From assembly GCF_000012745.1 (NCBI RefSeq), contig NC_007404.1, positions 186,001 to 250,000 of the forward strand: a stretch of DNA of 64,000 nt, read 5' to 3'. Source of the stretch: Thiobacillus denitrificans ATCC 25259 (GTDB lineage: Bacteria; Pseudomonadota; Gammaproteobacteria; Burkholderiales; Thiobacillaceae). Below are positions 27,572-36,755 of this stretch, piece after piece. The stretch's first letter is position 1; every line of letters begins with the position of its first letter. The notes under the pieces are model-generated. The model was not told the DNA's origin. It did no database searches and worked only from the letters and a program-made list of their open reading frames with translations. Made by a program: the position numbers and the translations under genes.

Positions 27572-29649
27572 GCGGCGTCTCCTCCGGAAGGTGCATTATT
27601 GTCTAACGGCAGGGTCAGGCGGAAGCGGGTGCCCTGACCGGGGCTGCTTTCGACCTCGATGTTTCCGCCGAGCGCGCGCAAGGTCTCGCGGCATTCGTAG
27701 GCGCCGATGCCCATACCCGCGCCCTTGGTCGAGTCGAAGGGTTGAAAGAGGCGGTGACGGATGAAGTCCTCGTCCATGCCGCTGCCGGTGTCGGCGATCT
27801 CGACCACGGCCTGCCCCCCTTCCTCGAACGCGCGGAGGCTGACCGACCCGGTCTGCGGCGTCGCCTCGAGCGCGTTCTGCAACAGGTGCCCGACCGCGCG
27901 TTCGAGCCGATGACGCTCGGCGCGCACGCGCAGCCCGGGCGGCGCGCTCAACTCCGGGCGCAGCTTGAACGCCTGTTTGCTGGCAATGGCTTCACGCAGC
28001 ACGTCGGCCAGGACGACCGACTGCACCTCGGTGTCGCCACCGCCGCGGCGCAGTTGGGCCAGCACCTTGTTCATCCGCGTGACGGCGCTTTCCACCGTCT
28101 CGAGCATGTCCGCCTGGAACTCCGGATTGTGCTTGTGTTTCTCGGCGTTGGCGAGAAGCAGCGAGAGTTGGGCGACCAGGTTTTTCAGGTCGTGGATGAC
28201 GAAAGTCGTGGTGCGGTTGAACGACTCGAACTGGCGCGCGACGATGAGTTCGTTCGAGGCACGCATCTGCGCCAGATGGGCCGCCGCCTGGCGCGCGGTG
28301 ACCTTGAGCAGGTCGCTCACCTCCCAGTTGAAGGTGACCTTGCCGAGCGAATGCTTGAGCACGACGAAGCCGAGCAATTCCTCGTGCAGCATCAGCGGAA
28401 TAACTAGCCAGGCGTCGCCGGCCTCACGCAGCCAGCGCGGCGCGTCGAGATCGCCGTACAGGTCCGGACGGGTTTTCATCTCGTCGAGGTCGACGACCCA
28501 CTGCTTGCTTGTGAGCCATTGGAGGAAGGCCGAATCGGTGGGCTCGACGCCCTGCAAATCGGCCCAGTTCCAGTGGCTCGCGCGCTGATACCCGGCGTTG
28601 CCTTCGCGCAGCCATACCGCCCCGCCGGGGCTTTCGACCAGTCTCGCGAGTGCCTCGACGGCACGGTCGCACAAGGCCTCGCCGGGCCTGCCTTCGGTCA
28701 GCGCCCGCGTGAACTTCAGCCATTCCTCGCGGTAGTCGTAGCGGTAACTGAAGAAGTGTTTGGCGAGGAACACCCGCAGCCGCGCGCGCAGCGTGCCGGA
28801 AAAAATCAGCAGCGCGAGTACCATCGCGGCGGCGAAGATGAAGACCGTCTGCACGACGTCGCCCCATTCGCCGCCGAACAGTCGCAGGTAATACCCGGCG
28901 CCCGCCATGAACAGCAGGTAGATTCCGGCGCCGAGAAGGCTCGCGGTATGGAAGGCCATGCTGCGCGACAGGCCGACCGGCGCGGACCATTCCGGATTGC
29001 GCGCGGCCGAGATCGCGATCAGCGGCGTGATCAGGGCAGCGACGTAGCCGCGAGCGGCCCAGACCCGCAGGTCGAGTCCGCCGAACAGCATGGCGTTCGC
29101 GTACAGATAAAAATCGTAGACGTACAGGCCGCCGAGGCCGAGGCAGAGAAACTTGATCGCCCAGCGGTCTTCCGGGCGGGTGCTGCGATACACCTGCTCG
29201 GTTAGCACCAGGCCGATCGTTGCGAGCATCAGCAGGAAGAGGTTGGTCGTCCAGAGCGCAAAAGCGCGCGATGCAGGCGCCCAGAAAGGCAGCACGCTCA
29301 GGAGCAGCAGGCCCGCGACCAGCGCCGTGGCGAGCGCCTGTATCAGACGCAGGGGCACCGGAAATGGCGTGCCCGATGCAAGGCGCAGACGCAGGATGTA
29401 GAGCAACAGCGCGAGCCACGCGCCGTCGCGCGCGACTTCGAAGACCAGTTGTAAGCGCGGGAGCGGCGTGGCGAAGGCGGCGAGCGCGGCCGAAGCCGCC
29501 CAGACGGCAGTGAGCGCGGTCGCGAGGCCGAGCAGACGTCCCTGTGACCGGCGGCGCCAGCTCGCGACGATCAGGCCCGACAGGGCCAGGAAGGCGAGCG
29601 CCGCGAGTCCATGGCCGAGCGCGGACAGGAGGAGCAGCGTGACGGCCAT
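27568..29649 (-). CDS. prsK: PEP-CTERM system membrane histidine kinase PrsK
   Basis: A 693-residue sensor kinase. The N-terminal half has about ten hydrophobic segments (residues 1-about 275), followed by a GAF-like stretch (about residues 310-450), the phospho-acceptor helix FVIHDLKNLVAQLSLLLANA near residue 485, and an ATPase domain with EIADTGSGMDEDFI and GIGAYECRETLRALGG. The H-box His-Asp-Leu-Lys-Asn is the PrsK variant. It is coupled to prsR by a 4-base overlap. The signal sensed is unknown. Confidence 0.94.
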   Translation of the reverse strand: MAVTLLLLSALGHGLAALAFLALSGLIVASWRRRSQGRLLGLATALTAVWAASAALAAFATPLPRLQLVFEVARDGAWLALLLYILRLRLASGTPFPVPLRLIQALATALVAGLLLLSVLPFWAPASRAFALWTTNLFLLMLATIGLVLTEQVYRSTRPEDRWAIKFLCLGLGGLYVYDFYLYANAMLFGGLDLRVWAARGYVAALITPLIAISAARNPEWSAPVGLSRSMAFHTASLLGAGIYLLFMAGAGYYLRLFGGEWGDVVQTVFIFAAAMVLALLIFSGTLRARLRVFLAKHFFSYRYDYREEWLKFTRALTEGRPGEALCDRAVEALARLVESPGGAVWLREGNAGYQRASHWNWADLQGVEPTDSAFLQWLTSKQWVVDLDEMKTRPDLYGDLDAPRWLREAGDAWLVIPLMLHEELLGFVVLKHSLGKVTFNWEVSDLLKVTARQAAAHLAQMRASNELIVARQFESFNRTTTFVIHDLKNLVAQLSLLLANAEKHKHNPEFQADMLETVESAVTRMNKVLAQLRRGGGDTEVQSVVLADVLREAIASKQAFKLRPELSAPPGLRVRAERHRLERAVGHLLQNALEATPQTGSVSLRAFEEGGQAVVEIADTGSGMDEDFIRHRLFQPFDSTKGAGMGIGAYECRETLRALGGNIEVESSPGQGTRFRLTLPLDNNAPSGGDAA

Positions 29650-29665
29650 CGCGACTTGGGCGCGC

Positions 29666-31060
29666 TTAGCGCACGCCCTTTCCCCAGAGCACGACCTGCG
29701 CCGTCTGGGAGAGGATCATGAGGTCGAGAAACAGGCTGTGGTTCTTGACGTAGTAGAGGTCGTACTGCAGTTTGTGCATCGCGTCCTCGTCGGACGCGCC
29801 GTAGGGATAACGCACCTGCGCCCACCCCGTGATGCCCGGCTTGACGATGTGGCGCACGCCGTAATACTGGATTTTCTGCGTGAGATCCTGCACGAAATAC
29901 GGGCGCTCTGGGCGGGGCCCCACGAAGCTCATCTCGCCGAAAAAGACGTTGAATATCTGCGGCAGTTCATCAATGCGGGTGCGCCGGATGAAGCGCCCGG
30001 TACAGGTCACGCGATCGTCGTTCTGCCCCGCCCAGCGCGGCTGCCCGTCCTTCTCGGCGTCGACGCACATGCTGCGGAATTTGAGGATGGTGAAGTTGCG
30101 TCCGCCCTGACCGACACGTTCCTGCCGATACAGGACCGGCCCCGGGCTTTCGAGCTTGATGAGGAGCGCGGTCAGCGCCATGATCGGCAGGCACACCGCG
30201 AGCATCGCGCTGCTGACCAGGAGGTCGAACATGCGCTTCGCGGTGTCCCGGAGCATGCCTTGATGAAACCCCTCCGACAGGATCATCCAGCTCGCGTTCA
30301 GCGAGTCGAGCTGCAGGTGGCCGTTTTCGCGCTCGAAGAAGCTCGACAGTTCGAGGACGCGGATGCCGAGCAGTTTGCAGGCGAGGAGGTCCTGCACGGG
30401 CATGCCGCCGCCGCGGCGGTCGCGGACCGCCAGAACGATCTCGCCGATGTGCAGGCGTCGCGCGAGCAGTGGCAGCGACTCGTCGCTGTCGAGAATGCGC
30501 GCATGGTCGACGAAATGGTGGCTGCCGCCGACGGGCAGATAGCCGACCACGTGAACGTTGCTGGCGTGGCCGCGCCGTGTGAGCAAGGCCTCGATATGGG
30601 CCGCGCGGCTGCCCGTGCCGATGACGAGCGTGCGCGTCTTGAGTGCGCCGACGCGCGCCCAGCGCAGGAAAAGCGCACGGCTGAGCAGGATGCCGAGAAG
30701 CGCGATGCCGAAGGAAAGCAGGAAGGCGCCACGCCCGACGAGCAGGACGGGCACGAAATAGAACAGCAGGCTCATCGTCACGAGCCCGAGGCCGAAGCTC
30801 AGGCCGAGACGATGGAGCAGGGTGCGGACGCCGCCTTGCCACTCGAGATCGTACAGCCCGCTCGCGGTCATCAGCGCCAGCATGACGCCGGCGAAGGTGA
30901 GCGCCTTGGGCATGAGCGGCTGCAGATCCTCGGGCACCGCGCCGGCGTCGAGAAAGCGCGCGCTGACGCCGACGTAGATCGCGCCGCCGAGGATCAGCGC
31001 CTCGAGCGCGACCAGCAGCAGCAAATTCAGCGGAACGTAGTGCCTGAAAAATCGGATCAC
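29666..31060 (-). CDS. XrtA/PEP-CTERM system glycosyltransferase (EpsB-type sugar transferase)
   Basis: A 464-residue polyprenyl-phosphate sugar-phosphate transferase that would start exopolysaccharide repeat-unit synthesis. Hydrophobic segments lie at residues 10-30, 45-65, 80-100 and 105-125. A nucleotide-binding-like middle (LVIGTGSRAAHIEALL) follows, then the bacterial sugar-transferase domain with KRMFDLLVSSAMLAVCLPIMA near residue 270, QERVGQGGRNFTILKFRSM, and FIRRTRIDELPQIFNVFFGEMSFVGPRPERP. It starts at GTG 31060, 25 bases downstream of the predicted sigma-54 transcript start. It leads the regulatory operon. No exosortase gene is in this window. Confidence 0.9.
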   Translation of the reverse strand: MIRFFRHYVPLNLLLLVALEALILGGAIYVGVSARFLDAGAVPEDLQPLMPKALTFAGVMLALMTASGLYDLEWQGGVRTLLHRLGLSFGLGLVTMSLLFYFVPVLLVGRGAFLLSFGIALLGILLSRALFLRWARVGALKTRTLVIGTGSRAAHIEALLTRRGHASNVHVVGYLPVGGSHHFVDHARILDSDESLPLLARRLHIGEIVLAVRDRRGGGMPVQDLLACKLLGIRVLELSSFFERENGHLQLDSLNASWMILSEGFHQGMLRDTAKRMFDLLVSSAMLAVCLPIMALTALLIKLESPGPVLYRQERVGQGGRNFTILKFRSMCVDAEKDGQPRWAGQNDDRVTCTGRFIRRTRIDELPQIFNVFFGEMSFVGPRPERPYFVQDLTQKIQYYGVRHIVKPGITGWAQVRYPYGASDEDAMHKLQYDLYYVKNHSLFLDLMILSQTAQVVLWGKGVR

Positions 31061-31095
31061 AGTGTCTGGCCGATCAATGTCGACGCAGGTGTGCC

Positions 31096-31112
31096 AGCAG
31101 CTTCCATGCCAA
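31096..31112 (-). promoter_or_regulatory. Sigma-54 promoter of the epsB-prsK-prsR-prsT-prsT operon
   Basis: The minus strand reads ttggcatggaagctgct, with GG and GC 12 bases apart as required. The expected transcript start is near 31085. The flanking gap (31113-31224) is unusually AT-rich for this genome. I could not find the yGTCGG-N5-TTTACw box at the expected distance or elsewhere in the gap. Confidence 0.65.
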
Positions 31113-31224
31113 GTTTCCTCCCCCTATATGTCGCTTATGCCTACTTATTATTTTGTAGTTTGATAGTTGTAGAGGCGTTGCGCTATTCATTTTTCTTTTT
31201 CCGCGCGACGGGGGTGCGTTGCCT

Positions 31225-31800
31225 TCAGACCAAGGTCCGAACCTGCGAGAGCCGCAGTCGGCGCGGGCTGCCGTCCGCCTGCAATTTTTTCATATTGCGC
31301 AACTCCGCGGCCGGGTAGACGATGAGATCGACCTGGGCGCGGGGGTCGTCGATGACGAAGCGTGGATAGACGCGGGCGGGGGCGTCGGCCGTCCGGTGCT
31401 CGCTAGCGTGATAAGGCACCGCCAGGGTGATCAGCAGAAATTCCAGATCCTTCTGGCGGTCGGTGAAAAGCTGCAGGGTGATGTCGGTGTTGCGCCCCGC
31501 AGTGCCGTTCAATACCGCGCCGGTCAGGTGGGGATCGAAATCGGCGAGCCGCTCCATGTATTCGATCGCCGTCTGCCTCAGCAGCGCGAGTTGGGCGCGG
31601 GTCTCGTCGGCCTGGTAGAGCGCCTGGTAGCTGCGCAGCGCCTCCTCGATCTGTTGGTTGTCGGGCAGGTTGCCGCTGTCCGGCGCGCCGAGTTGCCGGG
31701 CTGCCTTGCGCTTGGCGGTGCCGTAGTCGAGGCTGCCGTCCTCGGCGATCATGCGCGCCGCGGCGTGGGCGATGAGCCGGCGCATGTCCTGGTGCTTCAC
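31225..31800 (-). CDS. Nucleotidyltransferase-like protein overlapping mrcA
   Basis: A 191-residue protein starting at GTG 31800, overlapping the PBP1A stop (gtga); an in-frame ATG lies five codons later. The N-terminus (RRLIAHAAARMIAEDG...AKRKAARQLG) is helical and basic. The middle contains AVLNGTAGRNTDITLQLF near residue 105, like the Gly-Ser...Asp-x-Asp loop of pol-beta-type nucleotidyltransferases, and AQVDLIVYP near residue 160 could supply the third acid. The usual second Asp of the D-x-D pair appears to be Thr, so activity is doubtful. I recognise it as a conserved betaproteobacterial protein of unknown function. Context suggests cotranslation with PBP1A. Confidence 0.6.
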   Translation of the reverse strand: MKHQDMRRLIAHAAARMIAEDGSLDYGTAKRKAARQLGAPDSGNLPDNQQIEEALRSYQALYQADETRAQLALLRQTAIEYMERLADFDPHLTGAVLNGTAGRNTDITLQLFTDRQKDLEFLLITLAVPYHASEHRTADAPARVYPRFVIDDPRAQVDLIVYPAAELRNMKKLQADGSPRRLRLSQVRTLV

Positions 31801-34178
31801 TGCGGTATCCCGGGAGGTGGTGCGTCCGGGTCGGAGGGCGTCTCCGTGGGCGCTTCGAGCAGGTCGGTCGGCGGCGCGGCGCGGTCGGGCGGCGGAAACT
31901 CCTGATAGAAATGTTCGACGATGGACTCCGCTTCGGTGCCGAACAGATCGCCGAAAAATTCGTCGATCGCCGATCCGGACGCGCGCGCGCCCGTCACCGG
32001 ATCGATTTCCACGCTGACGAGGCCGGCGGGCATCGCCCAGCCTTTTTGCGGAATGCCCTTGAGCGCCGTCCCCATGAAGCTCATCCAGACCGGCAAGGCC
32101 GACTGCGCGCCGGTCTCCCGCCGGCCCATCGAGCGGGGCTGGTCGTAACCCATCCAAGCGACCGCGACGAGGTCCGGGGTGTAGCCGGCGAACCAGGTGT
32201 CGCGCGCATCGTTGGTCGTGCCCGTCTTGCCGGCGATGTCGCTGCGCTTGAGCTGCGAGGCGCGCGCCGCGGTGCCGTAACGCACGACGTCCTGCATCAT
32301 GTTCGTCATCAGCCAGGCGTTGCGCGGGTCGATGACGCGGGGCGCGTTGACGCCGGCCTTTTGCGCGCTGGCCTGCATCAGCAGGCGGCCGTCCTTGTCG
32401 AAGACCTTGTCGATGAGGTAGGGCTTGACCCCGAAACCGCCGTTGGCGAAGACGCCGTAGGCCGAGGCGAGTTGCAGCGGCGTGACGCTGCCGGCGCCGA
32501 GCGCCATCGTCAGATAGGGCGGGTGACGCGCCGGGTCGAAGCCGAAGCGGCGGATGTAGTCGCGTGCATAGTGCGGGCCGATGCCTTGCAGAATGCGGAT
32601 CGACACCAGATTGAGCGATTTGGTGAGCGCGGTGCGCATGCGCACGGGCCCGCTGCTGCTGCCGTCGTAGTTGCGTGGCTCCCACGCCGTGCCGCCCGCC
32701 TCTTCGGCGGCGAGTATCAATGGTGCGTCGTCGAGGATGGTCGCCGGGGTGTAGCCCTTTTCCAGGGCCGCCGAATAGATGAAGGGCTTGAAGCTCGACC
32801 CAGGTTGCCGCCACGCCTGCGTCACGCGGTTGAACTTGTTTCGGTTGAAGTCGAAGCCGCCCACCAGTGCGGTGATCGCGCCGCTGTTGGGGTCGAGCGC
32901 GACCAGGGCCGCCTCGACCTCGGGCAGCTGGGCGAGGCGCCAGCGCTCCTTGCCGGCGCCGGTCTGGACGCGGACGATCGCGCCGGGCTCGAGCTTTCGC
33001 CCTTTCTTGGCGGTGGCCCAGTTGTCCACCCACTTGAGCGACTTGCCGGAGATCTCGGCAACCGTGCCGTCCGCCAGCTGCGCGTGAATGGATTTCTTGT
33101 CGGCACGCGTGACGACGGCCGGCAGCATGCCGCCGACCGGCGCGAGGTCGGCGAGGGCCGTGGCGATCGCGCTGTCGCGTTCCGCCCTGTCGGCAGGCAG
33201 GCGAATCTGCTTTTCGGGCCCGCGGTAGCCGTGGCGCTGGTCATAGTCGGCGATGCCGCGCCAGACGGCGAGGTTCCCGCTGTTCTGCTGGCTGCGGCGC
33301 AACGTGGTCACCACCTTGTAGCCGGAGCTGTAGATCGCTTCCCCGTATTTTTCGAACAGGATCTGGCGCACCATTTCGGCGGCGTAGTCTGCCACAACGT
33401 CCGCGTGCTGGCGTGCCTCACGGATGACGAGCTTTTGTCCGACCGCCGCCTGCCAGGTCGGCCGGTCGATGAACCCGAGCTTGAGCATGCGCCCGAGCAC
33501 ATACTCCTGTCGTGCCTTCGCGCGCGGAAAATTGACGACCGGGTTGTAGCGTGATGGCGCCTTCGGCAGGCCGGCGAGCATGGCGAACTCGGCGAGCGTG
33601 AGTTCCTTCATCGGCTTGCCGAAATAGGCGCGGGCTGCGGCTTCGAAGCCGTAGGCACGCTGCCCGAGGTAGATCTGGTTGATGTAGAGCTCGAGTATCT
33701 TGTCCTTTGAAAGGCTGTGCTCGATCTTCATCGCGAGCATCGCCTCGGACAGTTTCCGGCTCAGGGTCTTCTCGTTCGACAGGAAGAAGTTGCGCGCGAC
33801 CTGCATCGTGATCGTCGACGCGCCTTCCTTTGCCCCGCCCGACACCAAATTCGCGCCCGCAGCGCGCAGCACGCCAAGGGTGTCGACACCACCGTGGCTG
33901 TAGAAGCGCTCGTCTTCGGCCGCGATGATCGCCTGTTTCATGTAGCGCGGAACCTTGTCGATCGCGATGAACGCGCGCCGCTCCTCGCCGAATTCGCTGA
34001 TCAGCGCGCCGTCCGCGGTGTAGACGCGCAGTGGCAGCTTGGGCTTGTAGTCGGTCAACGCCTCGAGCGGCGGCAGGTTGGGGTAGATCAGGGCGGCCGC
34101 GAGGCCGGCGAGCGCAGTGCCGACGACGCCGAGGCTCACGACCAGCGCCAATGCGTAATGCCACCATCTGGAAAACAT
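31797..34178 (-). CDS. mrcA: Penicillin-binding protein 1A (bifunctional transglycosylase/transpeptidase)
   Basis: Polymerises and cross-links peptidoglycan. The protein has 793 residues. An N-terminal membrane anchor (about residues 7-30) is followed by a GT51 transglycosylase domain with IIAAEDERFYSHGGVD and STITMQVARNFFLSNEKTLSRK. After an OB-like insert comes the transpeptidase with SxxK in GSSFKPFIYSAALEKG and KTG in GKTGTTNDARDTWFAGYTPDL. It is divergent from pilM, the normal mrcA/pilM arrangement in proteobacteria. The C-terminus ends in a Pro/Asp-rich tail. Confidence 0.96.
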   Translation of the reverse strand: MFSRWWHYALALVVSLGVVGTALAGLAAALIYPNLPPLEALTDYKPKLPLRVYTADGALISEFGEERRAFIAIDKVPRYMKQAIIAAEDERFYSHGGVDTLGVLRAAGANLVSGGAKEGASTITMQVARNFFLSNEKTLSRKLSEAMLAMKIEHSLSKDKILELYINQIYLGQRAYGFEAAARAYFGKPMKELTLAEFAMLAGLPKAPSRYNPVVNFPRAKARQEYVLGRMLKLGFIDRPTWQAAVGQKLVIREARQHADVVADYAAEMVRQILFEKYGEAIYSSGYKVVTTLRRSQQNSGNLAVWRGIADYDQRHGYRGPEKQIRLPADRAERDSAIATALADLAPVGGMLPAVVTRADKKSIHAQLADGTVAEISGKSLKWVDNWATAKKGRKLEPGAIVRVQTGAGKERWRLAQLPEVEAALVALDPNSGAITALVGGFDFNRNKFNRVTQAWRQPGSSFKPFIYSAALEKGYTPATILDDAPLILAAEEAGGTAWEPRNYDGSSSGPVRMRTALTKSLNLVSIRILQGIGPHYARDYIRRFGFDPARHPPYLTMALGAGSVTPLQLASAYGVFANGGFGVKPYLIDKVFDKDGRLLMQASAQKAGVNAPRVIDPRNAWLMTNMMQDVVRYGTAARASQLKRSDIAGKTGTTNDARDTWFAGYTPDLVAVAWMGYDQPRSMGRRETGAQSALPVWMSFMGTALKGIPQKGWAMPAGLVSVEIDPVTGARASGSAIDEFFGDLFGTEAESIVEHFYQEFPPPDRAAPPTDLLEAPTETPSDPDAPPPGIPQ

Positions 34179-34480
34179 CGTGTTCCTTTATATATGTGCG
34201 GGCGGGCAAGCCGCGACCTTCGGGCTTCTGTCCCGTCCGCCGGGCGCGCAATGCGACCGGCGCGACCTGCGGGCCGCAGCGCGTGTCCCGCGCCGGGGGC
34301 GAGCGGAGCCCCCTAAAGTTTCCGCCGATTATAGGCGTTAGTGCTGTTGGAAATTGGACACAGGTGTCTAACTCTTGCAAAGCTGCGGCAAAAAGACTGT
34401 CTAAAACCGTTGCTTGTTGCTAGCATCTAAAAAAATAATTAAGAAGATCGCGCAACCGGCCGAAGTGTAAAGGAAAATTC
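34179..34480. promoter_or_regulatory. Divergent mrcA/pilM intergenic region
   Basis: 302 bases between two divergent starts. The half next to mrcA is GC-rich with several short palindromes. The half next to pilM is AT-richer and contains ttgcaa near 34374 and tgtcta 17 bases later, a possible weak sigma-70 pair. No sigma-54 element or long repeat is seen. Confidence 0.4.
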
Positions 34481-35569
34481 TTGCACATTAATATCAATAT
34501 GGACTGGCTGTCGGCCAAGGGCCTGCCCATTCTGGGCCTGGACATCAGTACGACGGCCATCAAGCTAGTCGAGCTGTCCGATGCGGGCAAGGGCATGTTG
34601 AGGGTCGAGCGCTACATCATCGAGCCGCTGCCGAAGGACGCGGTGAGCGACGGCAACATCGCCAATCTCGATCAGGTCGCCGACACGCTTCGCCATGCCT
34701 GGAAAACGCTCGGCTCGCGCGTCAAGAACGTCGCGCTCGCCTTGCCGTCATCGGCCGTCATTACCAAGAAAATCCTTGCTCCGGCGAGCCTCACCGGGAT
34801 CGAGCTGGAAAATCAGGTCGAGGCCGAGGCGAATCAGGTCATTCCCTTCGCGCTCGACGAGGTGAACCTCGATTTCCAGGTGCTCGGGCCGTCGCCCGGG
34901 AGTCCGGACGACATGCAGATCCTGCTCGCGGCCGCGCGCAAGGAAAAGGTCGAGGACCGGGTCGCCGCGGTCGAGGCGGCCGGCCTGAAGGCGCTGATCA
35001 TGGACGTCGAGTCGTACGCCACGCAGGCCGCCTATGAGCAGATCGCCCACCTGCTGCCCAATGGCGGCGCGGGGCAGACCGTCGCGATCATCGACGTCGG
35101 GGCGCAGAACATGCACATCAACATCCTGAACGACAACGAATCGGTGTACCTGCGCGAGCACGGCTTCGGCGGCAACCAGCTCAACAACGAAATCGCGCGG
35201 CGCTACGGCATGTCGGGCGAGGAGGCCGAAAACGCGAAGCGCAAGGGCTCGCTGCCGGAAAGCTACGAACTCGAGGTGTTGCAGCCTTACAGCGAGACGC
35301 TGGCGATGGAAATCGGCCGCGCGCTGCAGCTCTTCACGACCTCGACGCAGTACCGCAAGATCGACCAGATTCTGCTCGCCGGAGGCGGCGCCATGATCCC
35401 GGGTCTCGACGAAGTCGTCGCCCAGCGCACGGGTACGCCGACCCTAGTCGTCAACCCGTTCGCCAACATGGCGGTCGCTTCGAAAGTCCGCCCCCAAGCC
35501 CTTACCGCCGACGCGCCTTCGCTGTTCGTCGCCTGCGGCCTCGCCATGCGGAGGTTCGACTCGCAATGA
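34481..35569 (+). CDS. pilM: Type IV pilus assembly protein PilM
   Basis: Actin-like cytoplasmic ATPase that links the PilN-PilO-PilP alignment complex to the type IV pilus motor. The protein has 362 residues from TTG 34481, chosen because agga at 34471 sits 6 bases before it; the ATG at 34499 has no ribosome site. Fold landmarks are PILGLDISTTAIKLVELS near the N-terminus, the conserved NQVIPFALDEVNLDFQ, the phosphate loop AIIDVGAQNMHINI and LAGGGAMIPGLDEVV. Overlaps pilN by 4 bases. Confidence 0.96.
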   Translation: MHININMDWLSAKGLPILGLDISTTAIKLVELSDAGKGMLRVERYIIEPLPKDAVSDGNIANLDQVADTLRHAWKTLGSRVKNVALALPSSAVITKKILAPASLTGIELENQVEAEANQVIPFALDEVNLDFQVLGPSPGSPDDMQILLAAARKEKVEDRVAAVEAAGLKALIMDVESYATQAAYEQIAHLLPNGGAGQTVAIIDVGAQNMHINILNDNESVYLREHGFGGNQLNNEIARRYGMSGEEAENAKRKGSLPESYELEVLQPYSETLAMEIGRALQLFTTSTQYRKIDQILLAGGGAMIPGLDEVVAQRTGTPTLVVNPFANMAVASKVRPQALTADAPSLFVACGLAMRRFDSQ

Positions 35570-36141
35570 TCCGCATCAATCTCCTCCCCCACCGCGAAAT
35601 CGCGCGCGCCGCGCGGCGGCGCCAGTTCAACGTCCTGCTCGGCCTGGCCGTCGCGGCAGGCGTGGTCGCGGTCATCCTCGGTCACAGCGTGATCGCGGCG
35701 CGGCAGTCCGCTCAGGAAGCCCGCAACGCCTTCCTCGAACAGGAAATCGCCAAGCTCGACAGCCAGATCGGGGAAATCAAGAAGATCCGTGAGCAGACGC
35801 AGGCCTTGCTGGAGCGCAAACAGGTCGTCGAGACGCTGCAGTCCAACCGCACCGAAGTGGTTCACCTCTTCGACCAGATGATCCGGCTCCTGCCCGAAGG
35901 TCTTTATCTGAAATCGTTCAAGCAAGTGGGCGACACGGTCACGATCGACGGCTACACGCAGTCGAGCGCGCGCGTCTCGACACTGATGCGCAATCTCGAC
36001 GATTCGCCCTGGTTCGAATCGGCCGGGCTGGTCGAGATCAAGGCAGCGACCGTGAACAATCTGCGCGCCAATGAATTCGTTCTGACGGTGAAGCAATCGA
36101 GGCAGCAGGCCGACGCTGCGACCGAAGGGGGCAAGGCATGA
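35566..36141 (+). CDS. pilN: Type IV pilus inner-membrane assembly protein PilN
   Basis: A 191-residue bitopic protein. The short cytoplasmic N-terminus MIRINLLPHRE binds PilM. One membrane helix lies at about residues 24-44, followed by a coiled coil (about residues 48-90) and a ferredoxin-like periplasmic domain (LPEGLYLKSFKQVGDTVTIDGYTQSSARVSTLMRNL). The start and stop overlap pilM and pilO respectively. Confidence 0.96.
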   Translation: MIRINLLPHREIARAARRRQFNVLLGLAVAAGVVAVILGHSVIAARQSAQEARNAFLEQEIAKLDSQIGEIKKIREQTQALLERKQVVETLQSNRTEVVHLFDQMIRLLPEGLYLKSFKQVGDTVTIDGYTQSSARVSTLMRNLDDSPWFESAGLVEIKAATVNNLRANEFVLTVKQSRQQADAATEGGKA

Positions 36142-36755
36142 CCTTTGACGACCTCAACAACCTCGATCTGAAGGCCGCCGCCGACTGGCCGCTGCCGACC
36201 AAGCTCGTCGCCTTGTCGCTGCTGGCCGTCGCGATCGTTGCGGCCGGATGGTGGTTCGACTGGCGGGGTGGCATGGAAGCCGTCGACGCCGCGAAGCAGA
36301 AGGAAACGGAATTGCGCAGCGTCTTCGCGACCAAGAAGAATCAGGCGATCAACCTCGAGGCGTACCGGAAGCAGCTGACCGACATCGAGCAGGCCTTCGG
36401 CGCCTTGCTCAAGCAGCTGCCGAACAAGCAGGAAATGGACGCGCTGATCACCGACGTCAACCAGGCCGGACTCGGGCGCGGGCTGCAATTCGAGCTGTTT
36501 CGCCCCGAGGCCGAGACGGTCTCCGAGTTTTATGCGGAAACACCGATCCGCGTCAAAGTCACGGGCGGCTATCACGATGTCGCCGCGTTCGTCAGCGACG
36601 TCTCCAAGCTGTCGCGCATCGTGACGCTGCACGACATTGCGATGGTGCCATCCAAGGATCTGCTGAACATGGACGCGACGGTCAAGACCTACCGCTATCT
36701 CGACGACGAGGAAGTCATCGCGCGGAAACAGAAAACCAAGGAGCAGCCGAAATGA
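36138..36755 (+). CDS. pilO: Type IV pilus inner-membrane assembly protein PilO
   Basis: A 205-residue partner of PilN. The membrane helix lies at about residues 25-42 (LVALSLLAVAIVAAGWWFDW), followed by a coiled coil (about residues 45-95) with LEAYRKQLTDIEQAFGALLKQLPNK, then a periplasmic domain with FYAETPIRVKVTGGYHDVAAFVSDVSKLSRIVTL. It overlaps pilN and pilP by 4 bases each, giving strict translational coupling. Confidence 0.96.
   Translation: MTFDDLNNLDLKAAADWPLPTKLVALSLLAVAIVAAGWWFDWRGGMEAVDAAKQKETELRSVFATKKNQAINLEAYRKQLTDIEQAFGALLKQLPNKQEMDALITDVNQAGLGRGLQFELFRPEAETVSEFYAETPIRVKVTGGYHDVAAFVSDVSKLSRIVTLHDIAMVPSKDLLNMDATVKTYRYLDDEEVIARKQKTKEQPK

Noticed and set aside
31113-31224. Search for the 17-bp PEP-CTERM box before the EpsB-type gene
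   Set aside because: Nothing resembling GTCGG-N5-TTTAC on either strand; the AT-rich stretch has no matching half.
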